DNA of 41,144 nt from Ignavibacteria bacterium (GTDB lineage Bacteria; Bacteroidota; Ignavibacteria; Tepidaquicellales; OLB5). The position numbers and the translations under genes were made by a program. The stretch covers positions 1-41,144 of the forward strand of contig JAUQWQ010000142.1 in the NCBI GenBank assembly GCA_030835085.1, written 5' to 3'. The notes below the pieces were generated by a model, which searched no databases, was not told the DNA's origin, and worked only from the letters and a program-made list of their open reading frames with translations. How positions within the stretch are numbered: position 1 is the stretch's first letter; each line of letters begins with the position of its first letter. Below are positions 8,597 to 16,373 of this stretch, in pieces.

Positions 8597-8628
8597 TTTG
8601 AAACTCCTTCAAATTTTGGGTATATTTG
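8597..8628 (+). promoter_or_regulatory. Bacteroidota-type promoter for the lipoprotein-upp transcript
   Basis: TTTG at 8597-8600 and TATATTTG at 8621-8628 are separated by exactly 20 nt. This fits the Bacteroidota primary-sigma consensus TTTG-N19-21-TAnnTTTG. Initiation near 8635 would give a leader of about 65 nt before the ATG at 8701. It is the clearest promoter in the window. Confidence 0.65.
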
Positions 8629-8700
8629 CAGATTATAATAAAAAAATAGAAGCGTCATATCCCTGCGGAGTGGCGCATTTTAATACAGGAAAGGCATATA

Positions 8701-9723
8701 ATGCGTAAATATTTTGTTCTTAACATTATTCTTGCTGCTTTATTCATTTATGTTTACGGCTGCGGTGATAAAAAAGATGATAAAAAAACCGATGGTAATA
8801 ACAATTCAACAGAATTTGTAAAAAAAGACAGTATCACAGGAAAAGATGTTGTTACGCTTAAGTACGTGGTCAAAAAAGGAGACAAGTTCTATTATAAAAT
8901 GGTTGCCAGAACATCGAACATGGAAAAATCACCCGCTACAGAAGATAAAGAAGTTAAGCAGGATAATGAGATCAATTACTATTATTCCAAAGAAGCTGAT
9001 AATGTTGACGCATCAGGAATTGTGAGTTATAAGATCACATTCGATTCAATTAACATTTCGTCCTCAATGGGTGATCAGAGCATTAAGTATAATTCAAACG
9101 TTAACGATAGTGTCAAAACCAACCCTGCATTTATTCAGTATAATGCCGTAATTGCAAATCCTTTTTTTATCAGGGTCAATGCTTCCGGTGAAATAACCGA
9201 TGTGTACGGAATGGAAAAGATATATGAAGTACTTTTCAAAGCGCTTGGTGATACTTTAAAGGAAAAAGATAAACAGGAAATTAAGCAGTCCTTCGGCGAA
9301 GAATCAATTAAAGAAATTCTTCAGCAGGAATACCAGGTCTGCCCTCCAAATCCTATTGTAATGGACTCAAACTGGACAAAAGCTTTCAATACTTCGGTAC
9401 TTTTCTTTGAAGTAGTGAACAATGCAAAATATACTCTTAAATCAGTGGAAGATAAGAACGGGCAGAAAATAGCGAACATTGAAGCAGCGCTCGTGGTTGA
9501 GTTCAAGAACAAAGAAGTTAAAGAGCGCGGCATGACAGTGAAAGTTGAAAATGCGGAAACAACAGGCAGCGGAAAGATAGCTTTGAACTTAAGCCGCGGA
9601 TGCATTCAGAATAAAGAGACTTCGACAAACCTGAAGCTTGATATGAAACTATCCGCTCAGGGACAGTCAGCAAATTCAACACAGGCTGTTACTACAAATT
9701 TAATAGTTACTTTGCTGAATTAA
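8701..9723 (+). CDS. Lipoprotein of unknown function (DUF6263-like)
   Basis: A 340-residue predicted lipoprotein; the signal peptide ends in VYGC with lipid-attachment Cys21, followed by a charged linker rich in K, D and N. The remainder looks like an extended beta-rich domain with motifs such as KKGDKFYYKMVAR and IANPFFIRVNASGEITDVYG. These resemble Bacteroidota proteins annotated DUF6263, but I could not verify that by search. No enzymatic residues stand out. An AGGAAAGG ribosome binding site precedes the ATG. Its stop is only 5 nt before upp, so both genes likely share the promoter at 8597-8628. Confidence 0.75.
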   Translation: MRKYFVLNIILAALFIYVYGCGDKKDDKKTDGNNNSTEFVKKDSITGKDVVTLKYVVKKGDKFYYKMVARTSNMEKSPATEDKEVKQDNEINYYYSKEADNVDASGIVSYKITFDSINISSSMGDQSIKYNSNVNDSVKTNPAFIQYNAVIANPFFIRVNASGEITDVYGMEKIYEVLFKALGDTLKEKDKQEIKQSFGEESIKEILQQEYQVCPPNPIVMDSNWTKAFNTSVLFFEVVNNAKYTLKSVEDKNGQKIANIEAALVVEFKNKEVKERGMTVKVENAETTGSGKIALNLSRGCIQNKETSTNLKLDMKLSAQGQSANSTQAVTTNLIVTLLN

Positions 9724-9728
9724 TTAAT

Positions 9729-10367
9729 ATGCCAGGTACGAACTTAATTCAGCTTACACACCCGCTTGTAAAAAGCTATATGACAAAAATACGGGATAAG
9801 AACACATCTTATTTCGAATTCCGGCAGTATGTCGATAAACTTTCAGTACTGCTTGCTTATGAAGCGGGTAAAGAGCTTGGCTTAAAAGCTAAAAAAATAA
9901 AAACCCCGCTTGCTCCGTATAACGGCTCGGTAATAAAGGATGAAATAGTCCTTATGCCGATTTTAAGGGCGGGTCTGGGTTTAATGAACGGTTTTTCATC
10001 TATTTTCCCTGAAGCAAGAATAAGTCACCTTGGTGTCTTCCGTAACGAAGTTACGCTGCAGCCGATTAGATACTATTTCAAATTTCCCAGGCTAAAGGAT
10101 AAGAAGAATACCATAATATACATATTGGACCCGATGCTTGCGACAGGCGGCAGCATGTGCAGCGCAATTGATGAAGCCAGGAAGACAGGCGCGGGAAAGA
10201 TCGTCGCAGCCTGCCTTGTAGCAGCTCCTGAAGGAATTAAGGAAGTCAGGAAGTTCCATAAAGATATAAAGATTTTTACCTGTGCAATTGATAAGAAACT
10301 GAATAATATGGGTTACATTGTGCCCGGACTTGGCGATGCAGGCGACAGGCTGTTTGGAACTCTGTAA
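9729..10367 (+). CDS. upp: Uracil phosphoribosyltransferase
   Basis: A 212-residue enzyme of pyrimidine salvage: uracil + PRPP gives UMP + PPi. The PRPP loop ILDPMLATGGS lies at about 132-142. The loop MPILRAGLGLMNG at 76-88 and the C-terminal uracil-binding region YIVPGLGDAGDRLFGT at about 196-211 are intact. The length matches the family (about 208-215). It lies 5 nt behind a lipoprotein gene and is followed by several hairpins, ending with a strong terminator at 10464-10490. Confidence 0.96.
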   Translation: MPGTNLIQLTHPLVKSYMTKIRDKNTSYFEFRQYVDKLSVLLAYEAGKELGLKAKKIKTPLAPYNGSVIKDEIVLMPILRAGLGLMNGFSSIFPEARISHLGVFRNEVTLQPIRYYFKFPRLKDKKNTIIYILDPMLATGGSMCSAIDEARKTGAGKIVAACLVAAPEGIKEVRKFHKDIKIFTCAIDKKLNNMGYIVPGLGDAGDRLFGTL

Positions 10368-10369
10368 CA

Positions 10370-10453
10370 AAACCGTTTTAACGGTTTGAAATTGGGGCAT
10401 TAAGGAATTTTTTCTTCAAAGATTTCGTTTTAAATTAAAACCGGCTTTAGCCG
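10370..10453 (+). repeat. Two short hairpins in the upp 3' region
   Basis: The first hairpin, 10370-10387, has stem AAACCGTT/AACGGTTT with loop TT, beginning 2 nt after the upp stop. The second, 10442-10453, is CGGCT-TT-AGCCG. With the terminator hairpin after them they form a series of three palindromes with small A/T-rich loops, resembling REP-like intergenic elements. Confidence 0.5.
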
Positions 10454-10463
10454 CAAAAATTTT

Positions 10464-10490
10464 CAGGGGCTAATTAGCCCCTGATTTTTT
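10464..10490 (+). terminator. Rho-independent terminator of upp
   Basis: A perfect 20-nt palindrome (CAGGGGCTAA and its complement) at 10464-10483 is followed by ATTTTTT. This is a strong intrinsic terminator. It ends only 8 nt before the TTG start of the next gene, leaving no space for a normal promoter between them. Confidence 0.85.
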
Positions 10491-10498
10491 ATAAAAAA

Positions 10499-12724
10499 TT
10501 GCTAAACACACTATATAAAAAGAAACTCGATGACCTTCTTGCGCTTTGCCGTAAGAACCTGGGTGAATTCAACGAAAAGCTGATTACAGATGCTTTTAAA
10601 TTCAGCCTTAACGCACACCGATTGGATAAACGCGCATCGGGTGAGCCTTTTATAATTCATCCCTACGAAGTTGCCTCAATTGTCGCAAGCGAAATACCCC
10701 TGGATGATATCACAGTTGCCGCTGCTTTGCTGCATGATGTGGTTGAAGATACCAAATTCACTTACGAAGATGTTAAAGCTGAGTTTGGCGAAACCATTGC
10801 CGATATTGTTGACGGTGCAACCAAGATAGAAGGTATGTTCGAAAATTATGAAGCCAAGCAGGTGGAAAATTACCGGAAGATGCTGCTTTCTATGTCAAAC
10901 GATATACGCGTAATACTTGTCAAGTTTGCTGACAGGCTTCATAACCTTAAGACACTTGAATATCTAAATCCCGAGCGGCAGGTCAGAATGGCACGCGAAA
11001 CTATGGAGATCTATGCACCGCTTGCTCACAGGCTGGGTCTAAGCAGGGTGAAAATAGAATTTGAGGACATGGCATTCAAGTATCTTGACCGCCAGTTCTA
11101 TAAAGAAATTTCCAAGAAAGTAATTGCAAAAAAGCGTGAGCGTGAAAATTATATAAAGAAGTTCATTCAGCCTATTAAAGCTGAGCTTGATAAAGAAGGC
11201 TTTAAATACGAGATATCAGGCCGCGCTAAACATTTGAACAGTATCGCAAAAAAAATGATATCCCGCGGTAAATCATTTGAGGAGATTTATGATCTCTTCG
11301 CAGTCCGCATTATACTGGATACCGATGACAGGAACGACTGTTTTACAGCTTACGGAATTGCTTCAGAAATATACATCCCCGTGCCTGAAAGATTTAAGGA
11401 TTACATTTCGCTTCCCAAGCAGAATGGTTACCAGTCAATACACACAACGCTTATCGGTCCCGAAGGCAAAATGGTTGAGGTACAGATCAGGACCCGCGAT
11501 ATGCACGAAGTTGCAGAAAAAGGTGTTGCTGCACACTGGAAGTACAAGGAGAACATCAGTGTAAACGATAACCAGATGGAAGACTGGATAAGCTGGATAC
11601 GCGATCTGTTTGACAGCACTTCAAAGGAATCAACTCCCAAACAGATAATGGAAGGGCTGAAGCTTAATCTTTACCAGGATGAAATTTATGTTTTTACTCC
11701 CAAGGGTGACCTGAAAATACTTCCAATAAATTCAACACCAATTGATTTTGCATTCGATATCCACAGTGAAGTGGGATATAAATGCATCGGTGCAAAAGTG
11801 AACGGTAAAATTGTACCGCTTGATTCAAAACTAAAAAGCGGTGACCAAATAGAAGTTATTACTTCAAAAATAAAAAAGCCTCATCAGGACTGGGAAAAAT
11901 TCGCAGTTACACATAAAGCAAAATCTGATATTCATAAATATTTCAACAATGAGCGCAGGCTTAGGATTGATGAAGGCAGGGAGCTTTGGAATAAAAAGCT
12001 GAAAAAAATGAAACTGACCCTTAGTGAAGATGATATGACAAAACTGCTTGCAAGGCTTAAATTCGAAAGTCTGCAGCATATGTATCTTAGTCTTGCCGAA
12101 GGCAGGCTTTCAGCGGAAGAATTATACGAGCTTGTTAAGGATAGAAATAAACTCATCAGCGGTGAAATAGTTTCTCCGTGGGTAAAACCGATAGAAAAAG
12201 CGCAGACCGTAAAGGTTAAAGAAAATGAACAAACTCTGTTTGAAACCTACATCAAAACAGCGCGCTCTACCAAAAACAAGATTATAGCCGGAGGTGATGT
12301 AAAGGACCTGCTTTTCAGTTACGCAAACTGCTGCAACCCGATACCGGGGGAAGACATTATAGGATTTATTTCAAAGACCGAAGGTATTAAAATACATAAG
12401 AAATCATGTAAGAATCTTTCGAACCTGTTCCTTTCTGATCCGCAAAGGATAATTGACGTACAGTGGCCAGAACAGGTTGAAGACGAATTTTTTGTAGGTA
12501 TCAAAATAAGCGGAGAAGACAGACCGGGTATGCTTAACGAAATTACGAACGTAATTTCCGTGTACAGCAATACAAACATCAAGAGTGTGAGTATTGCTTC
12601 AAAAGGATCATTATTTGATGGTACGGTAATACTAATGGTTAAGAATGTAACTCATTTAAATGAGCTCATTGAAAAGATAAAGAGCATTGACGGCGTTTTT
12701 GAAGTGAAGCGGTTTGAAGAATAG
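10499..12724 (+). CDS. Bifunctional (p)ppGpp synthetase/hydrolase (RelA/SpoT, Rel)
   Basis: A 741-residue stringent-response enzyme making and degrading (p)ppGpp. The N-terminal HD hydrolase has IIHPYE at about 52-57, HDVVEDT at 79-85 and FADRLHNLKTL. The synthetase domain carries ERFKDYISLPKQNGYQSIHT; its RxKD motif is typical of bifunctional enzymes rather than RelA-type EXDD. Then come the TGS domain, the Cys-rich motif YANCCNPIPGEDIIGF and the C-terminal ACT domain. The only usable start is TTG at 10499: a stop lies in frame at 10475, and the next Met falls after the HD motif. No clear Shine-Dalgarno precedes it, and a terminator ends 8 nt upstream, which suggests unusual regulation. Confidence 0.94.
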   Translation: MLNTLYKKKLDDLLALCRKNLGEFNEKLITDAFKFSLNAHRLDKRASGEPFIIHPYEVASIVASEIPLDDITVAAALLHDVVEDTKFTYEDVKAEFGETIADIVDGATKIEGMFENYEAKQVENYRKMLLSMSNDIRVILVKFADRLHNLKTLEYLNPERQVRMARETMEIYAPLAHRLGLSRVKIEFEDMAFKYLDRQFYKEISKKVIAKKRERENYIKKFIQPIKAELDKEGFKYEISGRAKHLNSIAKKMISRGKSFEEIYDLFAVRIILDTDDRNDCFTAYGIASEIYIPVPERFKDYISLPKQNGYQSIHTTLIGPEGKMVEVQIRTRDMHEVAEKGVAAHWKYKENISVNDNQMEDWISWIRDLFDSTSKESTPKQIMEGLKLNLYQDEIYVFTPKGDLKILPINSTPIDFAFDIHSEVGYKCIGAKVNGKIVPLDSKLKSGDQIEVITSKIKKPHQDWEKFAVTHKAKSDIHKYFNNERRLRIDEGRELWNKKLKKMKLTLSEDDMTKLLARLKFESLQHMYLSLAEGRLSAEELYELVKDRNKLISGEIVSPWVKPIEKAQTVKVKENEQTLFETYIKTARSTKNKIIAGGDVKDLLFSYANCCNPIPGEDIIGFISKTEGIKIHKKSCKNLSNLFLSDPQRIIDVQWPEQVEDEFFVGIKISGEDRPGMLNEITNVISVYSNTNIKSVSIASKGSLFDGTVILMVKNVTHLNELIEKIKSIDGVFEVKRFEE

Positions 12725-12827
12725 ATGATCCCTCATTTTCTGGCTGAATTCCTTTATATTTCCGGCAAATTCACACTTATGACTTTTATCATAAAAGGTA
12801 ATTACAATTTTTAATATATTTGAAATT

Positions 12828-13910
12828 ATGAAAACAAAAATTATATCATTTATTATAGTATGCCTGGCAGCATACTCATTTATATGGAATTTTAATGAAT
12901 TATCGGTATCAAAAGGTACATTTACAGGTGCTGATACACTTATCTACCCGCAGGAAAAGCATTTTAGAAACATGAAGATGCTGACCAATGGCGGCGAGAA
13001 CGCAGAAGCGTATTTTTCATTTGACGGCTCAAAAATAATTTTCCAGTCAACCGGTGAATATGAATGTGACCAGATATTTATTATGAATACCGACGGCACA
13101 GGCAAACACCTGGTAAGCACAGGCAAAGGCAGAACAACCTGTTCATATTTCTACCCGGATGGGAAGAGTATTTTATATGCTTCAACCCACCTGGGCGGAG
13201 ATATGTGTCCACAGAAACCTGATCACTCAAAAGGTTATGTTTGGGCGCTTTATTCAGATTACGATATATTTAAAGCAAATGTTGATGGGACAAACCCCAT
13301 AAAACTTACAGATGTGAAGGGTTATGATGCAGAGGCAACTATATCTCCCAAAGGAGACAGAATTGTTTTTACTTCAACTCGCAATGGCGATATTGACCTT
13401 TATTCAATGAACCTTGACGGCAGTGATGTTAAACAACTGACAAATATTGCAGGTTACGATGGCGGCGCGTATTATTCATATGACGGCACTATGATAGTTT
13501 TCCGCGCATCAAGATTTGACGACCCGGCAAAGTTAAAGGAATACCAGGACCTGCTTGCCGAAGGCTTGATAAGACCCGGACAGCTTGAAATTTATGTTAT
13601 GAATGCTGACGGCTCAAACATCCGCCAGGTTACAAGTAACGGAGCTGCAAACTTCGGTCCGTATTTCCTTCCTGATAATAAAAGGATAATATACTGCTCA
13701 AACCAGGCTGACCCCAAAGGCAGAAATTTTGATCTGTTTTTGATCAATTCAGATGGCACCGGAAATGAACAGATTACATATAACGAGACGTTTGACGGTT
13801 TCCCGATGTTTTCACTTCACGATGGCGGCAAAAAATTCGTTTTCTGCTCAAACCGCTTCAACGCAAAGCAGGGCGAAACAAATGTGTTTATTTGTGACTG
13901 GGTAGAATAG
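12828..13910 (+). CDS. TolB-like beta-propeller protein, exported
   Basis: A 360-residue protein with an N-terminal signal or anchor helix (IISFIIVCLAAYSFIW). It contains a series of PD40/WD40-like propeller blades, seen as recurring NxDGTx-(K/L)xLT units: IMNTDGTGKHLVST, ANVDGTNPIKLTD, MNLDGSDVKQLTN, VMNADGSNIRQVTS and INSDGTGNEQITY. TolB-like propellers bind other proteins or peptides in the periplasm. This is a stand-alone propeller without the TolB N-terminal domain and far from pal or tolA, so a Tol-Pal role is not supported. A conserved DMCPQKPDHSKGYVWAL insert between blades may be specific to this subfamily. Confidence 0.85.
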   Translation: MKTKIISFIIVCLAAYSFIWNFNELSVSKGTFTGADTLIYPQEKHFRNMKMLTNGGENAEAYFSFDGSKIIFQSTGEYECDQIFIMNTDGTGKHLVSTGKGRTTCSYFYPDGKSILYASTHLGGDMCPQKPDHSKGYVWALYSDYDIFKANVDGTNPIKLTDVKGYDAEATISPKGDRIVFTSTRNGDIDLYSMNLDGSDVKQLTNIAGYDGGAYYSYDGTMIVFRASRFDDPAKLKEYQDLLAEGLIRPGQLEIYVMNADGSNIRQVTSNGAANFGPYFLPDNKRIIYCSNQADPKGRNFDLFLINSDGTGNEQITYNETFDGFPMFSLHDGGKKFVFCSNRFNAKQGETNVFICDWVE

Positions 13911-13945
13911 AAACCTAATTCCAAATGCCAAAGCTCAAATGACAA
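13911..13945. repeat. 7-nt periodic repeat (ATNCCAA type)
   Basis: Immediately after the stop codon the sequence reads in exact heptamers: AAACCTA, ATTCCAA, ATGCCAA, AGCTCAA, ATGACAA. The last two bases of units 2-5 are always AA. This is one of six heptad-periodic tracts at gene ends in this window. Confidence 0.7.
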
Positions 13946-14008
13946 GTGGGTTTCTTTGGAGTGCATTAAATGTGTCAACGCTTAACAGGTAAAATTCTCG
14001 CATTATTG

Positions 14009-14073
14009 CAACTCCGTAGGAGTTGAACATTTATAGGATTGTAAAAAATAACAACACGACTCCATGGGAGTCG
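14009..14073. repeat. Pair of CTCC/GGAG hairpins
   Basis: Two 17-nt perfect hairpins occur 31 nt apart: CAACTCC-GTA-GGAGTTG at 14009-14025 and CGACTCC-ATG-GGAGTCG at 14057-14073. Their stems differ by a compensated base-pair change (A-T versus G-C). They lie in the 189-bp gap between the TolB-like gene and the peptidase gene. Confidence 0.7.
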
Positions 14074-14099
14074 CACATCAACATATAAAAAATTAAATC

Positions 14100-15893
14100 A
14101 TGAAAATTTATTCAAAAATTTTCTTATCAGCAATATTCATCGCTTCGGTTGCATTTGTTAATCCGGGTGATAAATCCCCTAAAATCACATCTGGTGAAGT
14201 GACAGATCACATCAAATACCTTGCAAGCGATGAGCTTGCAGGCCGTTTCCCCGGGACAGATGGTGATAAACTGACTGTTGAGTACATTGTCAACGAGTTT
14301 GAAGAATACGGCATCACTCCAGCCGGCGAAGACGGCTATTTACAGCCATTCGACTACATCAGCGAGATTAAGCTTGGTAAAGATAACTCGCTTTCAATCG
14401 GCAATGGTGAGCTTATCAATGGCTCCGGAGAGGAATTCACTACTTTATACCTTTCAGCAAATGGAACTGCGCAGGGTAATATAGTATTTGTAGGCTACGG
14501 TATAAATGCCCCTGAGCTTAATTACAACGATTATGCCGGCATTGACCTGAAAGGGAAGATCGCTTTGATGCTTATGTACTCACCGGGTTATAACAATCCG
14601 CATGATAATCCTTTCAGCAAGTACGAAAGGCTGCGCATAAAATGCGCTGCTGCAAAGGAACAGGGTGCTGCAGGTATTATAGTTGTTAAAGGACCCGAAA
14701 GCGGTGAAGATGAACTGGTAAAATTAAGAATGTCCGGTCCGGGTGAAACGATGGATATCCCCGTAATGAATGTAAAGCGTTCATACGTTGAGTATATTTT
14801 TACCAACACAAAAAAAATGACCCTTTCAGAAGTGCAGAAAAATATTGATAGCTTAAGAACCCCGATGTCATTTGAATCCGGCGGGGGAATGGCTCAGCTA
14901 AAAGCTGACCTTGTAAGAATAAAAGCATTAACCAATAATGTTATCGGCAAAATTGAAGGTAAAGATCCGGTTCTTAAGAACGAATATATAGTTATCGGCG
15001 CGCATATGGATCATTTAGGTGATGGCTTAAAATACGGCTCACTGCATGATAGCCATGTTGCTGAAATTCACAACGGCGCTGATGATAATGCATCAGGGGT
15101 TGCGGGAATTCTGGAATTAGCGCAGTATTACTCCACAAAGAAGAAAGATCTGAAACGAAGCATTATATTTATGACATTCAGCGGTGAAGAAGCCGGCTTG
15201 ATAGGTTCTGCTTATTTCACAAAAAGCGAATTGATGAAGAAGTATAATGTTGTTTCAATGATAAATCTTGATATGGTAGGAAGGCTTACTGATAACAAGC
15301 TGACAATAGGCGGAACAGGAACATCATCCATCTGGCAGGGATTGCTTGATTCGCTCAACAAAACATACAGCTTTACCGCAGCATATAACAAAGATGGATA
15401 TGGCCCCAGTGACCACGCAAGCTTTTATGGCAAGGATATTCCTGTGCTGTTCTTCTTTACGGGCCTGCATAAGGATTACCATAAACCAAGTGACGACTGG
15501 CAGCTTATAAATGCTGATGGCGAAGCAAAAGTACTGAATATGGTAGTTGGCATAGTCAATTATGTTAACACGCTTTCTGCAAAACCTGATTTTATAAAAG
15601 TGACCGAAGAAAAGAAAGAAACCAATATGGGCTTCAGGGTTACTTTGGGCGTTATTCCTGATTATTCCAGCACAAAGGAAGGGCTCGAAATTACGGGCGT
15701 TAAATCCGGCGGCGTAGCCGAAAAATCAGGACTCCAGGGTGGCGACGTTATCACAAAACTGGGTCAGTATGAAATTAAAAATATTTATGACTACACCGAT
15801 GCATTAACCAAATTCAAACCGGGCGAAGAATCTGAGGTTACATTTGTAAGGGGTACAGAAACTAAAACTGTTAAATTTACATTCGCAAAGTAA
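14100..15893 (+). CDS. M28-family metallopeptidase with PA and PDZ domains, exported
   Basis: A 597-residue protein with a signal peptide (about 1-20). A PA (protease-associated) insert spans about 110-230 (GNIVFVGYGINAPE, AKEQGAAGIIVVKG). The M28 catalytic domain at about 280-490 shows zinc ligands H302 (IGAHMDH), D328 (NGADDNASG), E364 next to catalytic E363 (FSGEEAGL), D391 (INLDMVG) and H461 (HKDYHKPSDDW). A C-terminal PDZ domain covers about 515-597 (GGVAEKSGLQGGDVIT). Such enzymes are aminopeptidases of the periplasm or cell surface. It is followed by a strong terminator and appears monocistronic. Confidence 0.93.
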   Translation: MKIYSKIFLSAIFIASVAFVNPGDKSPKITSGEVTDHIKYLASDELAGRFPGTDGDKLTVEYIVNEFEEYGITPAGEDGYLQPFDYISEIKLGKDNSLSIGNGELINGSGEEFTTLYLSANGTAQGNIVFVGYGINAPELNYNDYAGIDLKGKIALMLMYSPGYNNPHDNPFSKYERLRIKCAAAKEQGAAGIIVVKGPESGEDELVKLRMSGPGETMDIPVMNVKRSYVEYIFTNTKKMTLSEVQKNIDSLRTPMSFESGGGMAQLKADLVRIKALTNNVIGKIEGKDPVLKNEYIVIGAHMDHLGDGLKYGSLHDSHVAEIHNGADDNASGVAGILELAQYYSTKKKDLKRSIIFMTFSGEEAGLIGSAYFTKSELMKKYNVVSMINLDMVGRLTDNKLTIGGTGTSSIWQGLLDSLNKTYSFTAAYNKDGYGPSDHASFYGKDIPVLFFFTGLHKDYHKPSDDWQLINADGEAKVLNMVVGIVNYVNTLSAKPDFIKVTEEKKETNMGFRVTLGVIPDYSSTKEGLEITGVKSGGVAEKSGLQGGDVITKLGQYEIKNIYDYTDALTKFKPGEESEVTFVRGTETKTVKFTFAK

Positions 15894-15937
15894 ACAGTTT
15901 TTTTTGAATGCATTGACTGAGTCAATATACATTTAAG

Positions 15938-15968
15938 GGAACGCTAAATCAGCGTTTCTTTTTTTTTT
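15938..15968 (+). terminator. Terminator of the M28 peptidase gene
   Basis: The stem AACGCT/AGCGTT (15940-15956) with loop AAATC is followed by a long T-run reaching 15968. It is 45 nt after the stop codon on the plus strand, a typical intrinsic terminator. Confidence 0.8.
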
Positions 15969-15971
15969 GTC

Positions 15972-15992
15972 ACCCTGAACTTGTTTCAGGGT
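15972..15992 (+). repeat. Hairpin repeat ACCCTGAA-cttgt-TTCAGGGT
   Basis: The 8-bp stem ACCCTGAA/TTCAGGGT has the loop CTTGT. It closely matches a short interspersed palindrome that I recall from many bacterial genomes, including Bacteroidota. A diverged copy in opposite orientation lies at 16249-16268. Confidence 0.6.
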
Positions 15993-16047
15993 CTGCTGCC
16001 ATACTCGTTCATCTTGAAATTAGTAAGAATATATTAATTAACATGTC

Positions 16048-16109
16048 GCTCCTGACGGAGCTCTTTTTTCTGCTTCCTTTTTCTACAAACATTACGCTCC
16101 TAACGGAGC
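16048..16109. repeat. Pair of GCTCC/GGAGC hairpins
   Basis: GCTCC-TGAC-GGAGC at 16048-16061 and GCTCC-TAAC-GGAGC at 16096-16109 lie 34 nt apart. They are the same element type as the pair at 14009-14073 (reverse complement core CTCCTACGGAG), with changed outer stem bases. Two separated pairs with the same spacing style suggest that the pair is the mobile or replicated unit. Confidence 0.65.
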
Positions 16110-16248
16110 TAAAAGATATTGTAAATGCGATTCATATCCTTTGTTACACTGTCCGCCGTGGCGTATTAATTCTGTCTTTGACATAACATTTCTTAATATT
16201 GGAGTAAGCAAGCATCCCTCCATGGCGGGATCAGCCAAAAACGCCGAG

Positions 16249-16268
16249 ATGCTGAAAGAGTTCAGCAT
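16249..16268 (-). repeat. Hairpin repeat ATGCTGAA-agag-TTCAGCAT
   Basis: An 8-bp perfect stem with a 4-nt loop. On the minus strand it reads GTCATGCTGAACTCTTTC and onward, parallel to the plus-strand element at 15972-15992 (GTCACCCTGAACTTGTTTC). Stem bases differ in a compensated way (CCC/GGG versus ATGC/GCAT). Confidence 0.6.
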
Positions 16269-16281
16269 GACAATTTTCAAT

Positions 16282-16304
16282 AAAAAAGGGGCTTTCCAGC
16301 CCCT
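16282..16304 (-). terminator. Terminator of the DUF4920-like gene
   Basis: The stem AGGGGCT/AGCCCCT with loop TTCC is followed, in minus-strand direction, by a U-run (A-run at 16282-16287). It lies about 70 nt after the stop codon of the minus-strand gene ending at 16374. Confidence 0.75.
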
Positions 16305-16373
16305 CAAACTCGTTTGCGTTCAAGAAAACCCATCGGGTTTTCGCAGTCCCGCCTTGGCGGGATTACTTTTGCC

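Larger units (their letters stand above)
16215..16362. repeat. Two GC-rich palindromes of the TCCCGCC/GGCGGGA type
   Basis: TCCCTCC-AT-GGCGGGA at 16215-16230 has one mismatch; TCCCGCC-TT-GGCGGGA at 16347-16362 is perfect. Related TCCCG/CGGGA hairpins are inserted in two tRNA-Leu copies near 23990 and 24065, which links the two regions. Confidence 0.55.
15894..16373. other. 480-bp gene-free region filled with hairpin repeats
   Basis: No coding region is supported between the M28 peptidase and the DUF4920-like gene, which converge here. The region holds a terminator for each gene and at least four small hairpin families, listed separately. It also has a 15-nt palindrome ATTGACT-G-AGTCAAT at 15912-15926 and a GAAAACCC/GGGTTTTC hairpin at 16324-16342. 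Open frames here are interrupted by these palindromes and show no protein signature. Confidence 0.7.

Noticed and set aside
12815-12828. TATATTTG box 5 nt before the TolB-like ATG, implying a leaderless mRNA
   Set aside because: No TTTG/TTG element is found 19-21 nt upstream, and such AT-rich boxes occur by chance; not enough to claim a promoter.
12828-13910. TolB of the Tol-Pal system
   Set aside because: Only the propeller is present, without the TolB N-terminal domain and without tolQ, tolR, tolA or pal nearby.
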